In this document: in pieces, positions 33,430 through 40,785 of the stretch | Layout of the letters: the number at the start of each line of letters is the position of its first letter | Position numbering within the stretch: the stretch's first letter is position 1 | Translations under genes and position numbers: made by a program | Notes under the pieces: generated by a model | Databases searched by the model: none | What the model was told of the DNA's origin: nothing | Seen by the model: the letters and a program-made list of their open reading frames with translations, nothing else | Assembly (NCBI GenBank): GCA_035528995.1 | Contig: DATKXO010000258.1 | Span: 1 to 47,789 of the forward strand | Origin: DATKXO01 sp035528995 | GTDB lineage: Bacteria > Planctomycetota > Phycisphaerae > UBA1845 | Direction: 5' to 3' | Length of the DNA stretch: 47,789 nt

Positions 33430-36400
33430 GCCTCGGTCTCCGCATCGGCGCCGCCGGTGAGGCGGGCGAGAACCTCCTGACGGTTCAACCTTTCCAGGAG
33501 ACGCATACCCGATTGCCCGAACTCGAACCGGCAGACGCTGCGATAGTCGCACCAGGCACACGGCGAGAAATCGCCCAGTCGATACGGTGCCACCGCTACG
33601 TCACCGTCCAGAATGCGGTCGGCCAGCGCGCCGAGCGTGCGCCTGGTGTGGTCGAGCAGAGCGGCGAACTGCCCTGCGTCGGCCCCGTCGGAGCGGTCGG
33701 CGTACTGAATCTTCCCGTCCTTGGTCCGAACGACAAAGGTGTCGGACGAGCCGTCGAAGCCGGCGTCCAGGTCCTGAATCCGTTCCACGTCCAGCACGCC
33801 GCGAGGGCGATGGCGGCGCAGGGGCGAGTCCTTCGCCTCGTCGTAGTCATCAGGATGGTCCAGCTTGGCATAGCCCGTGCGCAGGCTGACGTAAAACGCC
33901 CCGATGGGCTGGACCGGTCGACCGCCCATTGTCCGCCCGTGCTCGGCCAGGACCAGCAGGTAACCCAGCAGTTGCAGAGACAGACCGTGGAAGACCCGCG
34001 AGAGGTCGAGCCTCTGCTCGCGCCCGGTCCGCTTGTAGTCCACGACCACGCCCAGCATCTGGTCGGCCAGTTCGGCCAGGTCCACCCGGTCGATGTACCC
34101 GCGGAGTCGCACGCGGCGACCGGCCGGTGTGTCGATCTCCAGCGCCGGCAGGGACCCTTCCTTGTCGAACCCGAACGGGATCTCGGATTGCCGTGGCCGA
34201 AACCGCCCCAGGGCCGAGACGTTGCGTTGTGCCTGCAGCACCTTGGCCAGATCGGACCGACCGCGACGCATCAGGTACACGTCACGCGGCGATGAAGGCT
34301 CGCCGCTCAGCGACGGCCGGACGCCGATCCGCCCGCAACTGTGCGCCAGCCGGTCGAGAACCTCGCGATCGTCGAGCTGTCCCATCGGCCGGCCTTCGTC
34401 CACCAGCCGGGCGACGAAGTCCTCCAGAATGGCGTGGTGGAGCTTCCCGACGTCCACCGACTCGATTACCGCCAGCCGGCGCTTCTTGAGCTTTAATCCG
34501 TAGCGGGCCAGATGCTGGAACGGACAGGCCGCGAACGTCTCCAGCCGCGTGACACTCGCCTCCAACGTGTGCCGGACCATCCGGCTGACGGATTCACCGG
34601 AGAGCGTGGCCTGATTGACGTACGCCAGGGCGCCCAGAGCCCGGCTCAGCCGCCCGCGAAGCTGCTCGTCCGTGCGAGCCCGTTCGTACAGGCCGTTCCA
34701 CCGCCCCCGGAGCGGGGTGTCCGCTTCGGGCGAAGCCGGGCGGGATCGGAACTCCAAAGCCAGCCCGGCCGCCAGATCGTCCGACGACATCAGCGGCCAC
34801 ATCTCACGACTGTGGACCGGAGCGTCGATGGCGCAGACCCGAAGTCTCGGGCACGCGGCCCGCAGGTCTTCGGCGTAGGACGACGCGCTCAGCGGCTTTC
34901 CGGCTTCATTGGCCGTCGGGTAGGTGACCAGGACGCACTCGCTCGCTCTCGTGAGGGCTACGTAAGCCAGCAGCCGTTCCTCAAGGATTCGTCGCCGGCG
35001 CGGAGTCCCGACGGGCAGGCCGTTCGCCTCCAGAAATGCCCGGTCCTCGTCGTTGAGGATCGTGTCCTCCGAGCCGGTGCGCGGAAACGCGCCGTCGTTG
35101 AATCCCAAAACTATGACGGCCTTGATGTCCGGGTGACGGCTGCGCTCGACCGCCCCAACCAGCACCTGGTCCAGCATCGGCGGGGCCAGACCCAGTGTGA
35201 ACTGCGACAGCCCCGCGTCGAGGACCGCCGCCAACTCACGCACCGTCATCGGCTGATCGCTCAGGGCGTCGGCCAGATCGTCGATGAATGCCGTCGTGTC
35301 GCGCCAGATCTGCCGATGTTCTTCCGCCGCGTCCAGGTCACCTTCGTCCTCGGCTTCGGTCGCCCAGCGGGCCAGTTGATCGGGCACGGAGAGAGCTTGT
35401 AGTGCGTCGGCCAGCTTCCCGGCCCAGGTGCGACCGTCCGGCGCGTCGGTGGCGCGGGCGAAGCTGAGCCACCCGCCGATCCGGTCCAGGAAGGTCCGTC
35501 GCGTCGCGTTGACGCGAGCCAGTTCTCGGCGTTGCGCTTCCGTCTGTTGTTTCGCGTCGGGTTGGACATCCAGCGGGCCGATCCGGTCTTCCCGCGCGAT
35601 CGGCGACCAGTCACCCGCGGCATACAGCTCGAATCCGGCGATGCCATGGGCCAGAACGAAGTTCTCAAACTCGTCGGCATCCTCGTCGTCGATGGCCAGA
35701 AGACCCGTCTTGAGGGCCAGCCGCACCGACTCGATCGACAGCGAGTCGGCCGCCAGCATCACCAGAGCCCGCAGGAGTTCCACAAGCGGATGGTGCGCCG
35801 TCGGCCGGCGCCGGTCGATGAAGAACGGAATGTTGCGCTCCGCCAGCGCCGCGCTGAGCAGGTCGTGGTAGGGGTCCAGGTCGCGCACGATCAGAGCAAT
35901 GTCGCGATAGCGCAATGGGTCCTGTTTGCGCTGCACCCATCGGCAGACCCGCGACACCGCGTAGTCCACCTCGATCCGACGGTCGGGCAGCTCGACCAGT
36001 TCGACCGGGAGCGTTTCCGAGCCTGTGTTCGGCTGGCGAAGAGGTGCCCCGCCCGTGAACAGCCTGCGTTCCAGGTCGGCCAGTTGCGCGTTGGAGGCAA
36101 ACCGCACGGACCGATCCGCCGGCAGCAACACCGGATGCTCGATCTCGACGCCGGCTGCAGCGAAGGTACTTCGAAGATCTAGGTAGGTTCGCAGCGGTTT
36201 GACAAACAGGTCCGCGCTGTCGTGCCCCGGTGGATGATCGTGGTCGATGGCTTCGGGGTCCAGCAGGACCGTGATCTCCAGCCGACCGACCGTCTGGGCC
36301 AGCGCGGTCAGCATCAACGTCTCCTGCCGCGTGTACCCGGCGAACCCGTCCACCCAGACCTGGGCCTCGCGAAGCCAGCCACAGCCGGCCACGTGCCGCC

Positions 36401-36959
36401 GGGCCAATTCCAGGTACTGCGAGGGATCCATCCGGTCGGAGCCGAGGTGTTCGAGATAGGCCGCGTAGATCAGGTGTAGGTCGGCCAGCTTGCGGGACCG
36501 GACCGGATCGTCAGCGGCCGCCGCTGCCGCCTCCCGCAGGTCCTCGGGTGCCACGGCTTCGTCGAACAGCTCGCCCACGGATTGCGAGAGCCGCTCGATG
36601 AACCCGCTGAGGCGCTCGACGCGCCGGTAGTACTGCAGCCGACCCGACAGCCGGGCCAGCAGGTACCGTAGCGTCATGGCCCGGCCGTTCGCCGACAGCG
36701 TTGTCCGCTCGCGGACGCCGCAGGCCGCCAGCACCCGGGCCGCCAGACGGCGAAAGCCCACCACCGCCGCCCGATGGGCCCCGCCGAGCCCGGGCGCGTC
36801 GATCAGCGTCCGTTCGGTTTGCAGGGCCGCCTGCTCGGGCACCAGCAGGATCAGGGCCGGCCCCTCGACGGGAGAGGCGACCAGTGCCCCGCGAGCGGCT
36901 CGGAGGCAATGATCGGTTTTTCCAGCGCCCGCTCGGCCAATGATGAATCGAACGGCCAT
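33426..36959 (-). CDS. addB: AddB-type helicase-like / 4Fe-4S nuclease subunit
   Basis: This 1177-residue partner of AddA has an N-terminal Walker A GRAGAGKT (residues 8-15), then the UvrD-like but degenerate helicase domains, including VIVLGFNDGAFPR and LLAYVALTRASECVLVTYP. The C-terminal nuclease domain has HHAILEDFV and VVDYKRTGREQ. An iron-sulfur staple is formed by one Cys in ACPFQHLARYGL and three in SPCAWCDYRSVC, all four being present as in Bacillus AddB. The ATG at 36959 has an AGGAG six to seven bases upstream and is clearly the start. It opens the addB-addA-putA operon and diverges from the zinc-ribbon membrane protein gene. Confidence 0.92.
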   Translation of the reverse strand: MAVRFIIGRAGAGKTDHCLRAARGALVASPVEGPALILLVPEQAALQTERTLIDAPGLGGAHRAAVVGFRRLAARVLAACGVRERTTLSANGRAMTLRYLLARLSGRLQYYRRVERLSGFIERLSQSVGELFDEAVAPEDLREAAAAAADDPVRSRKLADLHLIYAAYLEHLGSDRMDPSQYLELARRHVAGCGWLREAQVWVDGFAGYTRQETLMLTALAQTVGRLEITVLLDPEAIDHDHPPGHDSADLFVKPLRTYLDLRSTFAAAGVEIEHPVLLPADRSVRFASNAQLADLERRLFTGGAPLRQPNTGSETLPVELVELPDRRIEVDYAVSRVCRWVQRKQDPLRYRDIALIVRDLDPYHDLLSAALAERNIPFFIDRRRPTAHHPLVELLRALVMLAADSLSIESVRLALKTGLLAIDDEDADEFENFVLAHGIAGFELYAAGDWSPIAREDRIGPLDVQPDAKQQTEAQRRELARVNATRRTFLDRIGGWLSFARATDAPDGRTWAGKLADALQALSVPDQLARWATEAEDEGDLDAAEEHRQIWRDTTAFIDDLADALSDQPMTVRELAAVLDAGLSQFTLGLAPPMLDQVLVGAVERSRHPDIKAVIVLGFNDGAFPRTGSEDTILNDEDRAFLEANGLPVGTPRRRRILEERLLAYVALTRASECVLVTYPTANEAGKPLSASSYAEDLRAACPRLRVCAIDAPVHSREMWPLMSSDDLAAGLALEFRSRPASPEADTPLRGRWNGLYERARTDEQLRGRLSRALGALAYVNQATLSGESVSRMVRHTLEASVTRLETFAACPFQHLARYGLKLKKRRLAVIESVDVGKLHHAILEDFVARLVDEGRPMGQLDDREVLDRLAHSCGRIGVRPSLSGEPSSPRDVYLMRRGRSDLAKVLQAQRNVSALGRFRPRQSEIPFGFDKEGSLPALEIDTPAGRRVRLRGYIDRVDLAELADQMLGVVVDYKRTGREQRLDLSRVFHGLSLQLLGYLLVLAEHGRTMGGRPVQPIGAFYVSLRTGYAKLDHPDDYDEAKDSPLRRHRPRGVLDVERIQDLDAGFDGSSDTFVVRTKDGKIQYADRSDGADAGQFAALLDHTRRTLGALADRILDGDVAVAPYRLGDFSPCAWCDYRSVCRFEFGQSGMRLLERLNRQEVLARLTGGADAETEA

Positions 36960-37134
36960 GCGCTCCTGTTAGTCCAATGGCATGTGCCGGTCAACGGCTC
37001 GGCGGCAGGCGGGGCCTATGAAAATCGCCTGATCTGTGCCGGTCGAATCAACCGGCGCTGTAATGGACGGTGACCTGCCACTGAATTTTTGGCCTCGCAC
37101 CAGCCGGTCGCCTGAGGTAGCATCGGGCCTCGCG

Positions 37135-38109
37135 ATGACAAGATCGACGGCCGACCTGCGAGCCACGAACGACGTGCCGGCGCGGTGTCCCGCCTGTGGG
37201 CACCGGCTGACCGAGTTGGTGCATGGTTGCTGCCCGTTGTGCGACTACGTGATCGCCGACGAGCCGGTCACCAACGCGGACCACTCCCCCTACGCCGAGT
37301 CCGAGCACTTCGGGCGCAAAGCGTGGTGGGCCATGTGCACGTGGGTCTGGGGTGCCGGCGCCGGGCGGCTGGCCCACCTGGGGTTGATGCGCCCCTCGCC
37401 GGCCTCGCGGCGGTTCGGGCGGATCAACCTGCTGCTCCTGGCTCTGGTCGTGGCGGTCTGTGGGCTGACCCTCTCCGGCTGGCACGCCGTCGAGATCGTT
37501 CCCGACGCGCCGGACAACGCACCTCAGTCGCCGTCCGGCAAGGGCTGGTATGAACTGGCTTCACTCCCCGCCGGCACGCCCATCGGCCACAGCGGTCCCA
37601 GACGCATCATCGCCTGGTGGTGGAACCCGCCACAGGCCTTGATCGGAGCGGCGCTGGCGTTCCTGGCCGCCCTGATCCTGATGGCCGTCTTGATGGCCAT
37701 CCTCCGCCTGGGCCTGGAGCGCTCGTTGAAGCGGCGTTACCGGAAGCAGGGCCGGCTGGCGGCTGCTCTGAGTTACGCCACCGCCTGGAGTCTACCGTTG
37801 ATTCCGGCCGGCCTGATCCTTGCCCTATTGCCGGTCTGTCGCCTGGTCGCCGTGGCCGATTGGCCCGTTCAGCCGCCGGAGACAATCGTGTATGGGCTGG
37901 CCGCCGCGATGGCCCTGCTGGGCGTGTTCATGTGGTGGTTCGGTCTGTTGCGCCTGGCTGCGACCGTGCCGGTACGCTCCCGGAGAAAGGCGGCCGCGCT
38001 CTGCGGGCTGTGGATGCCGCTGATCGCAGCCGCACTGATCGCCGGGTCCGTTTGGGGCCTGTCGTTACTGCATGACGCGGGCACCCTGTCCCTGCACATG
38101 CAGTGGTAG
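37135..38109 (+). CDS. Zinc-ribbon membrane protein of unknown function
   Basis: The 324-residue product begins with a small zinc ribbon (CPAC at 18-21 and CPLC at 33-36) and then has about five membrane helices, including INLLLLALVVAVCGLTL, ALIGAALAFLAALILM and LAAAMALLGVFMWWF. A loop of about 50 residues after the first helix is probably extracytoplasmic. The ATG at 37135 is preferred because the frame upstream (from 37036) gives 33 residues without homology-like features. It ends nine bases before guaA, so the two are probably co-transcribed, although no functional link is obvious. Membrane proteins with an N-terminal zinc ribbon are frequent in Planctomycetota. I do not recognise a family. 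Confidence 0.7.
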   Translation: MTRSTADLRATNDVPARCPACGHRLTELVHGCCPLCDYVIADEPVTNADHSPYAESEHFGRKAWWAMCTWVWGAGAGRLAHLGLMRPSPASRRFGRINLLLLALVVAVCGLTLSGWHAVEIVPDAPDNAPQSPSGKGWYELASLPAGTPIGHSGPRRIIAWWWNPPQALIGAALAFLAALILMAVLMAILRLGLERSLKRRYRKQGRLAAALSYATAWSLPLIPAGLILALLPVCRLVAVADWPVQPPETIVYGLAAAMALLGVFMWWFGLLRLAATVPVRSRRKAAALCGLWMPLIAAALIAGSVWGLSLLHDAGTLSLHMQW

Positions 38110-38118
38110 GTCGTTGAC

Positions 38119-39669
38119 ATGACGCCCGAAACAGTGGCCGTCATCGACTTCGGAAGTCAATACACCCAGCTCATCGCCCGCCGCGTCCGCGAGCTGCGTG
38201 TGCACAGCATGCTGTGCCCGCCATCGGTGACAGTCGAGCAGTTGAGGCGGATGAACGTCGTCGCCCTGATCCTGTCGGGCGGGCCGGCCAGCGCCTATGC
38301 GGATCAGGCCCCTGGGTGCGACCCGCAACTGCTGGAGATGGGTCTGCCGGTGCTGGGCATCTGTTACGGGATGCACCTGGCCTGTTCGATGCTCGGTGCC
38401 CAGGTGCAGCCCACCAAATCGCGCGAGTACGGGCGAACGCCGCTGGATATCCTGACCGACGACCCCCTCCTGGCCCATGTGCCCACGCCGACGTCGGTAT
38501 GGATGAGTCACGGCGACGTGGTCAACGCGCTGGGTCCGGGTTTCGTGCCCCTCGCTCGGACGGAATCGTGCCTCTACGCCGCCGTCCGGCACAAGACGCG
38601 CCCGTTCTACGGCCTGCAATTCCATCCCGAGGTCACCCACACACTCGGTGGCACCCAGATCATCCGCAACTTCCTGTTCGAGGTGTGCGGCTGCCAGGGC
38701 GGCTGGAGCGTCGGCAGCGTGATCCGCAAGTCCATCGACGACATCGCCGCTCGCGTCGGGCCTGATGAGCGGGTGATCTGCGGCCTGTCGGGAGGCGTGG
38801 ACAGCAGCGTGACCGCCGCCCTGCTGCACGAGGCCATCGGCGATCGGCTGGTCTGCATCTTCGTGGACAATGGTCTGATGCGGCACGGCGAGGTGGATCT
38901 GGTCGAGGCCACCTTCCGCGACCACTTCAAGATCGACCTGCACGTGGTCAACGCCGCGGACCGTTTTCTAGACGCACTTTCCGGCGTGGCCGACCCACAG
39001 CAGAAACGAAAGATCATCGGGCGCGAGTTCATCGAGGTCTTCCAGGCCGAAGCGGTCACCATCAAGAACGCCCGCTACCTGGCTCAGGGAACCCTCTATC
39101 CCGACGTCATCGAGTCGGGCCACGGCGCCGCCGGAACGGCCGCCAACATCAAGCTGCACCACAACGTCGGTGGACTGCCCGACGAGCTGGGCTTCGAGTT
39201 GATCGAGCCCCTTCGCGATCTGTTCAAGGACGAGGTCCGGCGGATCGGCGAGCACCTCGGCCTGCCCGAGGAGATCGTCTGGCGCCACCCGTTTCCCGGC
39301 CCCGGGCTGGCGGTCCGCATCCTGGGCCCGGTGACCACCGAGCGGCTGGAACTGCTGCGCAACGCCGACGCCGTTGTCACCCAGGAAATCCAGGCCGAAG
39401 GCTGGTATCCCAAGATCGGGCAGGCCTTCGCCGTCCTCATCCCGGTCAGCACGGTGGGGGTCATGGGTGACGGCCGCAGCTACGCCGGGCAGAACGTCAT
39501 CGCCATCCGCTTCGTGGAGAGCAGCGATTTCATGACCGCCGATTGGGTGCACATCGACTACGAGGTCCTGGGCCGGATATCGACCCGGATCATGAACGAG
39601 GTCGATTGCGTCAACCGGGTGGTCTACGACATCTCGACCAAGCCGCCGGCGACCATCGAGTGGGAGTAG
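38119..39669 (+). CDS. guaA: GMP synthase (glutamine-hydrolysing)
   Basis: This 516-residue enzyme converts XMP to GMP in purine synthesis. The class I amidotransferase domain has the nucleophile in LGICYGMHLAC and the His-Glu pair in LQFHPEVTHT. The ATP pyrophosphatase domain has the P-loop CGLSGGVDSSVTAALL. The C-terminal dimerisation domain has RHPFPGPGLAVRILG, MGDGRSYAGQNVIAIR and the XMP-contacting end STKPPATIEWE. The length is normal and all motifs are intact. No purine riboswitch is evident, since the gene begins nine bases after the membrane protein gene. Confidence 0.98.
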   Translation: MTPETVAVIDFGSQYTQLIARRVRELRVHSMLCPPSVTVEQLRRMNVVALILSGGPASAYADQAPGCDPQLLEMGLPVLGICYGMHLACSMLGAQVQPTKSREYGRTPLDILTDDPLLAHVPTPTSVWMSHGDVVNALGPGFVPLARTESCLYAAVRHKTRPFYGLQFHPEVTHTLGGTQIIRNFLFEVCGCQGGWSVGSVIRKSIDDIAARVGPDERVICGLSGGVDSSVTAALLHEAIGDRLVCIFVDNGLMRHGEVDLVEATFRDHFKIDLHVVNAADRFLDALSGVADPQQKRKIIGREFIEVFQAEAVTIKNARYLAQGTLYPDVIESGHGAAGTAANIKLHHNVGGLPDELGFELIEPLRDLFKDEVRRIGEHLGLPEEIVWRHPFPGPGLAVRILGPVTTERLELLRNADAVVTQEIQAEGWYPKIGQAFAVLIPVSTVGVMGDGRSYAGQNVIAIRFVESSDFMTADWVHIDYEVLGRISTRIMNEVDCVNRVVYDISTKPPATIEWE

Positions 39670-39751
39670 TGACCGCCCGCCCGCTTGCCCCCTGTGGCCC
39701 CCCAGGCGTCAGGCGCTCCCGGGACGCCCACCGGGTGAGCCATAATTTTCG

Positions 39752-39779
39752 TTGACGAACGGCGACGAAGTGGTAAGTT
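39752..39779 (+). promoter_or_regulatory. Candidate promoter of the antitoxin-like gene
   Basis: TTGACG (39752-39757, five of six matches) is followed by 16 bases and TAAGTT (39774-39779, three of six). The start codon is at 39828. It is a good -35 with a poor -10. Confidence 0.3.
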
Positions 39780-39827
39780 AAGGGTCATAGTTCAGGGCAC
39801 GCTAATTCCATTTCGGAGCACTGAGCG

Positions 39828-40034
39828 ATGGACGTTGGCGAAGACATTCTGAGCCTCGATGACTTGGTCCGCGACCCGAAGCCGATCCTCCGCAAGCTGC
39901 GCGCCACCGGCCGGCCCATGGTCATCACCGTCGATGGCGACCCTGAGGCGGTTCTGCTGTCTACGGAACTGCTGCCCACCAAGAAGACCGCTATCAAGGC
40001 GGCCTGCGAGTTGGTCGGCACAATGCCTGTCTGA
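39828..40034 (+). CDS. Orphan Phd/YefM-like antitoxin
   Basis: The 68-residue protein follows the Phd/YefM pattern: LSLDDLVRDPKPILRKLRATG, then RPMVITVDGDPEAVLLSTE. In type II antitoxins this part is the DNA-binding dimerisation domain that represses its own operon. The usual toxin-binding tail is short and no toxin gene follows; the next gene is convergent. It may be an orphan regulator or a relic of a lost module. A stretch of about 100 bases to the next gene holds only a hairpin. Confidence 0.7.
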   Translation: MDVGEDILSLDDLVRDPKPILRKLRATGRPMVITVDGDPEAVLLSTELLPTKKTAIKAACELVGTMPV

Positions 40035-40088
40035 CCCACATCGATTTCGGCCGGTCCCCTTGCCGACCCGGGCGCATGATCGGTGCGT

Positions 40089-40114
40089 CATGCCCGAGCC
40101 TTACTTGGGGCATG
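40089..40114. terminator. Possible bidirectional terminator hairpin
   Basis: CATGCCC (40089-40095) pairs with GGGCATG (40108-40114) around a 12-base loop, between the convergent antitoxin and Nudix genes. There is no T-run, so the call is weak. Confidence 0.3.
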
Positions 40115-40138
40115 CGTGCGCTTTGGGGTGTGAATTAT

Positions 40139-40546
40139 CTATTGTTGCCCTGAAGAACCGAGCCACTGGACCACGTCGCAAGTTGGATGCTCGAAGTCGT
40201 ACTCGCAGAGCTGGGCCTTGGCCACCCACCGGACCTCGGCGTAGTCCTCCGCGCAGGCTTCGCCCGTCTGGAGCCCGCACAAGAAGAAGCGGTACTCGAC
40301 GTCGCGCCCGTCGCGCTCGACGCGGAGTGGCGGTTGCCCGACGTGAATCTCGACGTGGACACCGGCCCGCTCGGACGCCGTGCGTCGCACGGCCTTCTCG
40401 GGGGACTCGCCCTGCCGGGCCTCGCCGCCCGGGAACTCCCAGTGCCGCGGCCCGTCCTCGGTCTCGGGGCGACAGATCAGGACGAAGCCGTCCTGCCGTT
40501 CGATAACGGCCGCGACAACGATCGGTATCTTGCGCTCGAGGGGCAT
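40139..40546 (-). CDS. Nudix-fold protein with degenerate catalytic box
   Basis: The 135-residue product has a MutT-like Nudix fold: VVAAVIERQDGFVLICRP, HWEFPGGEARQGE, and EYRFFLCGLQTGE. The Nudix box should read Gx5Ex7REUxEExGU. Here the last part reads RRTASERAGV, so the first Glu of RE is Thr and the second Glu of EE is Arg. Two of the metal-binding glutamates are therefore lost while the fold looks sound. It resembles 8-oxo-dGTP diphosphatases in size and in its PRHWEFPGG motif, but may have little hydrolase activity or act as a binding protein. It is a single gene on the minus strand. Confidence 0.8.
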   Translation of the reverse strand: MPLERKIPIVVAAVIERQDGFVLICRPETEDGPRHWEFPGGEARQGESPEKAVRRTASERAGVHVEIHVGQPPLRVERDGRDVEYRFFLCGLQTGEACAEDYAEVRWVAKAQLCEYDFEHPTCDVVQWLGSSGQQ

Positions 40547-40683
40547 AACGCCCTCAGAGTAGCCCAGGTGCGGTCATTGGGGAAGGGCGCCCCGCGACCG
40601 GGTGGCTGCGGTCGGAATTGTACAATCCTGTACTGACCGCCCGGCGAGCCTCCTCCATTCCTGGTTTGTGTGTACCACGCTCT

Positions 40684-40689
40684 TATAAT
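40684..40689 (+). promoter_or_regulatory. Candidate -10 element for the CocE-like hydrolase
   Basis: A perfect TATAAT lies 97 bases before the ATG at 40786. A -35 is poor at all usual spacings. The leader would be about 90 bases. Confidence 0.35.
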
Positions 40690-40771
40690 GGAGCTTTGCC
40701 CGGCAGCGTGACCACCGCGGGTCGCTCCTGTAAGCTGTCGCCCGCACCCGTTCCGTCACCTCGCATGTCGC

Positions 40772-40779
40772 AGGAGGAG
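40772..40779 (+). promoter_or_regulatory. Strong Shine-Dalgarno deciding the hydrolase start
   Basis: AGGAGGAG lies six bases before the ATG at 40786. That ATG begins a signal peptide, so it is the start, although the frame is open for 168 bases upstream. Confidence 0.8.
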
Positions 40780-40785
40780 AAAACA

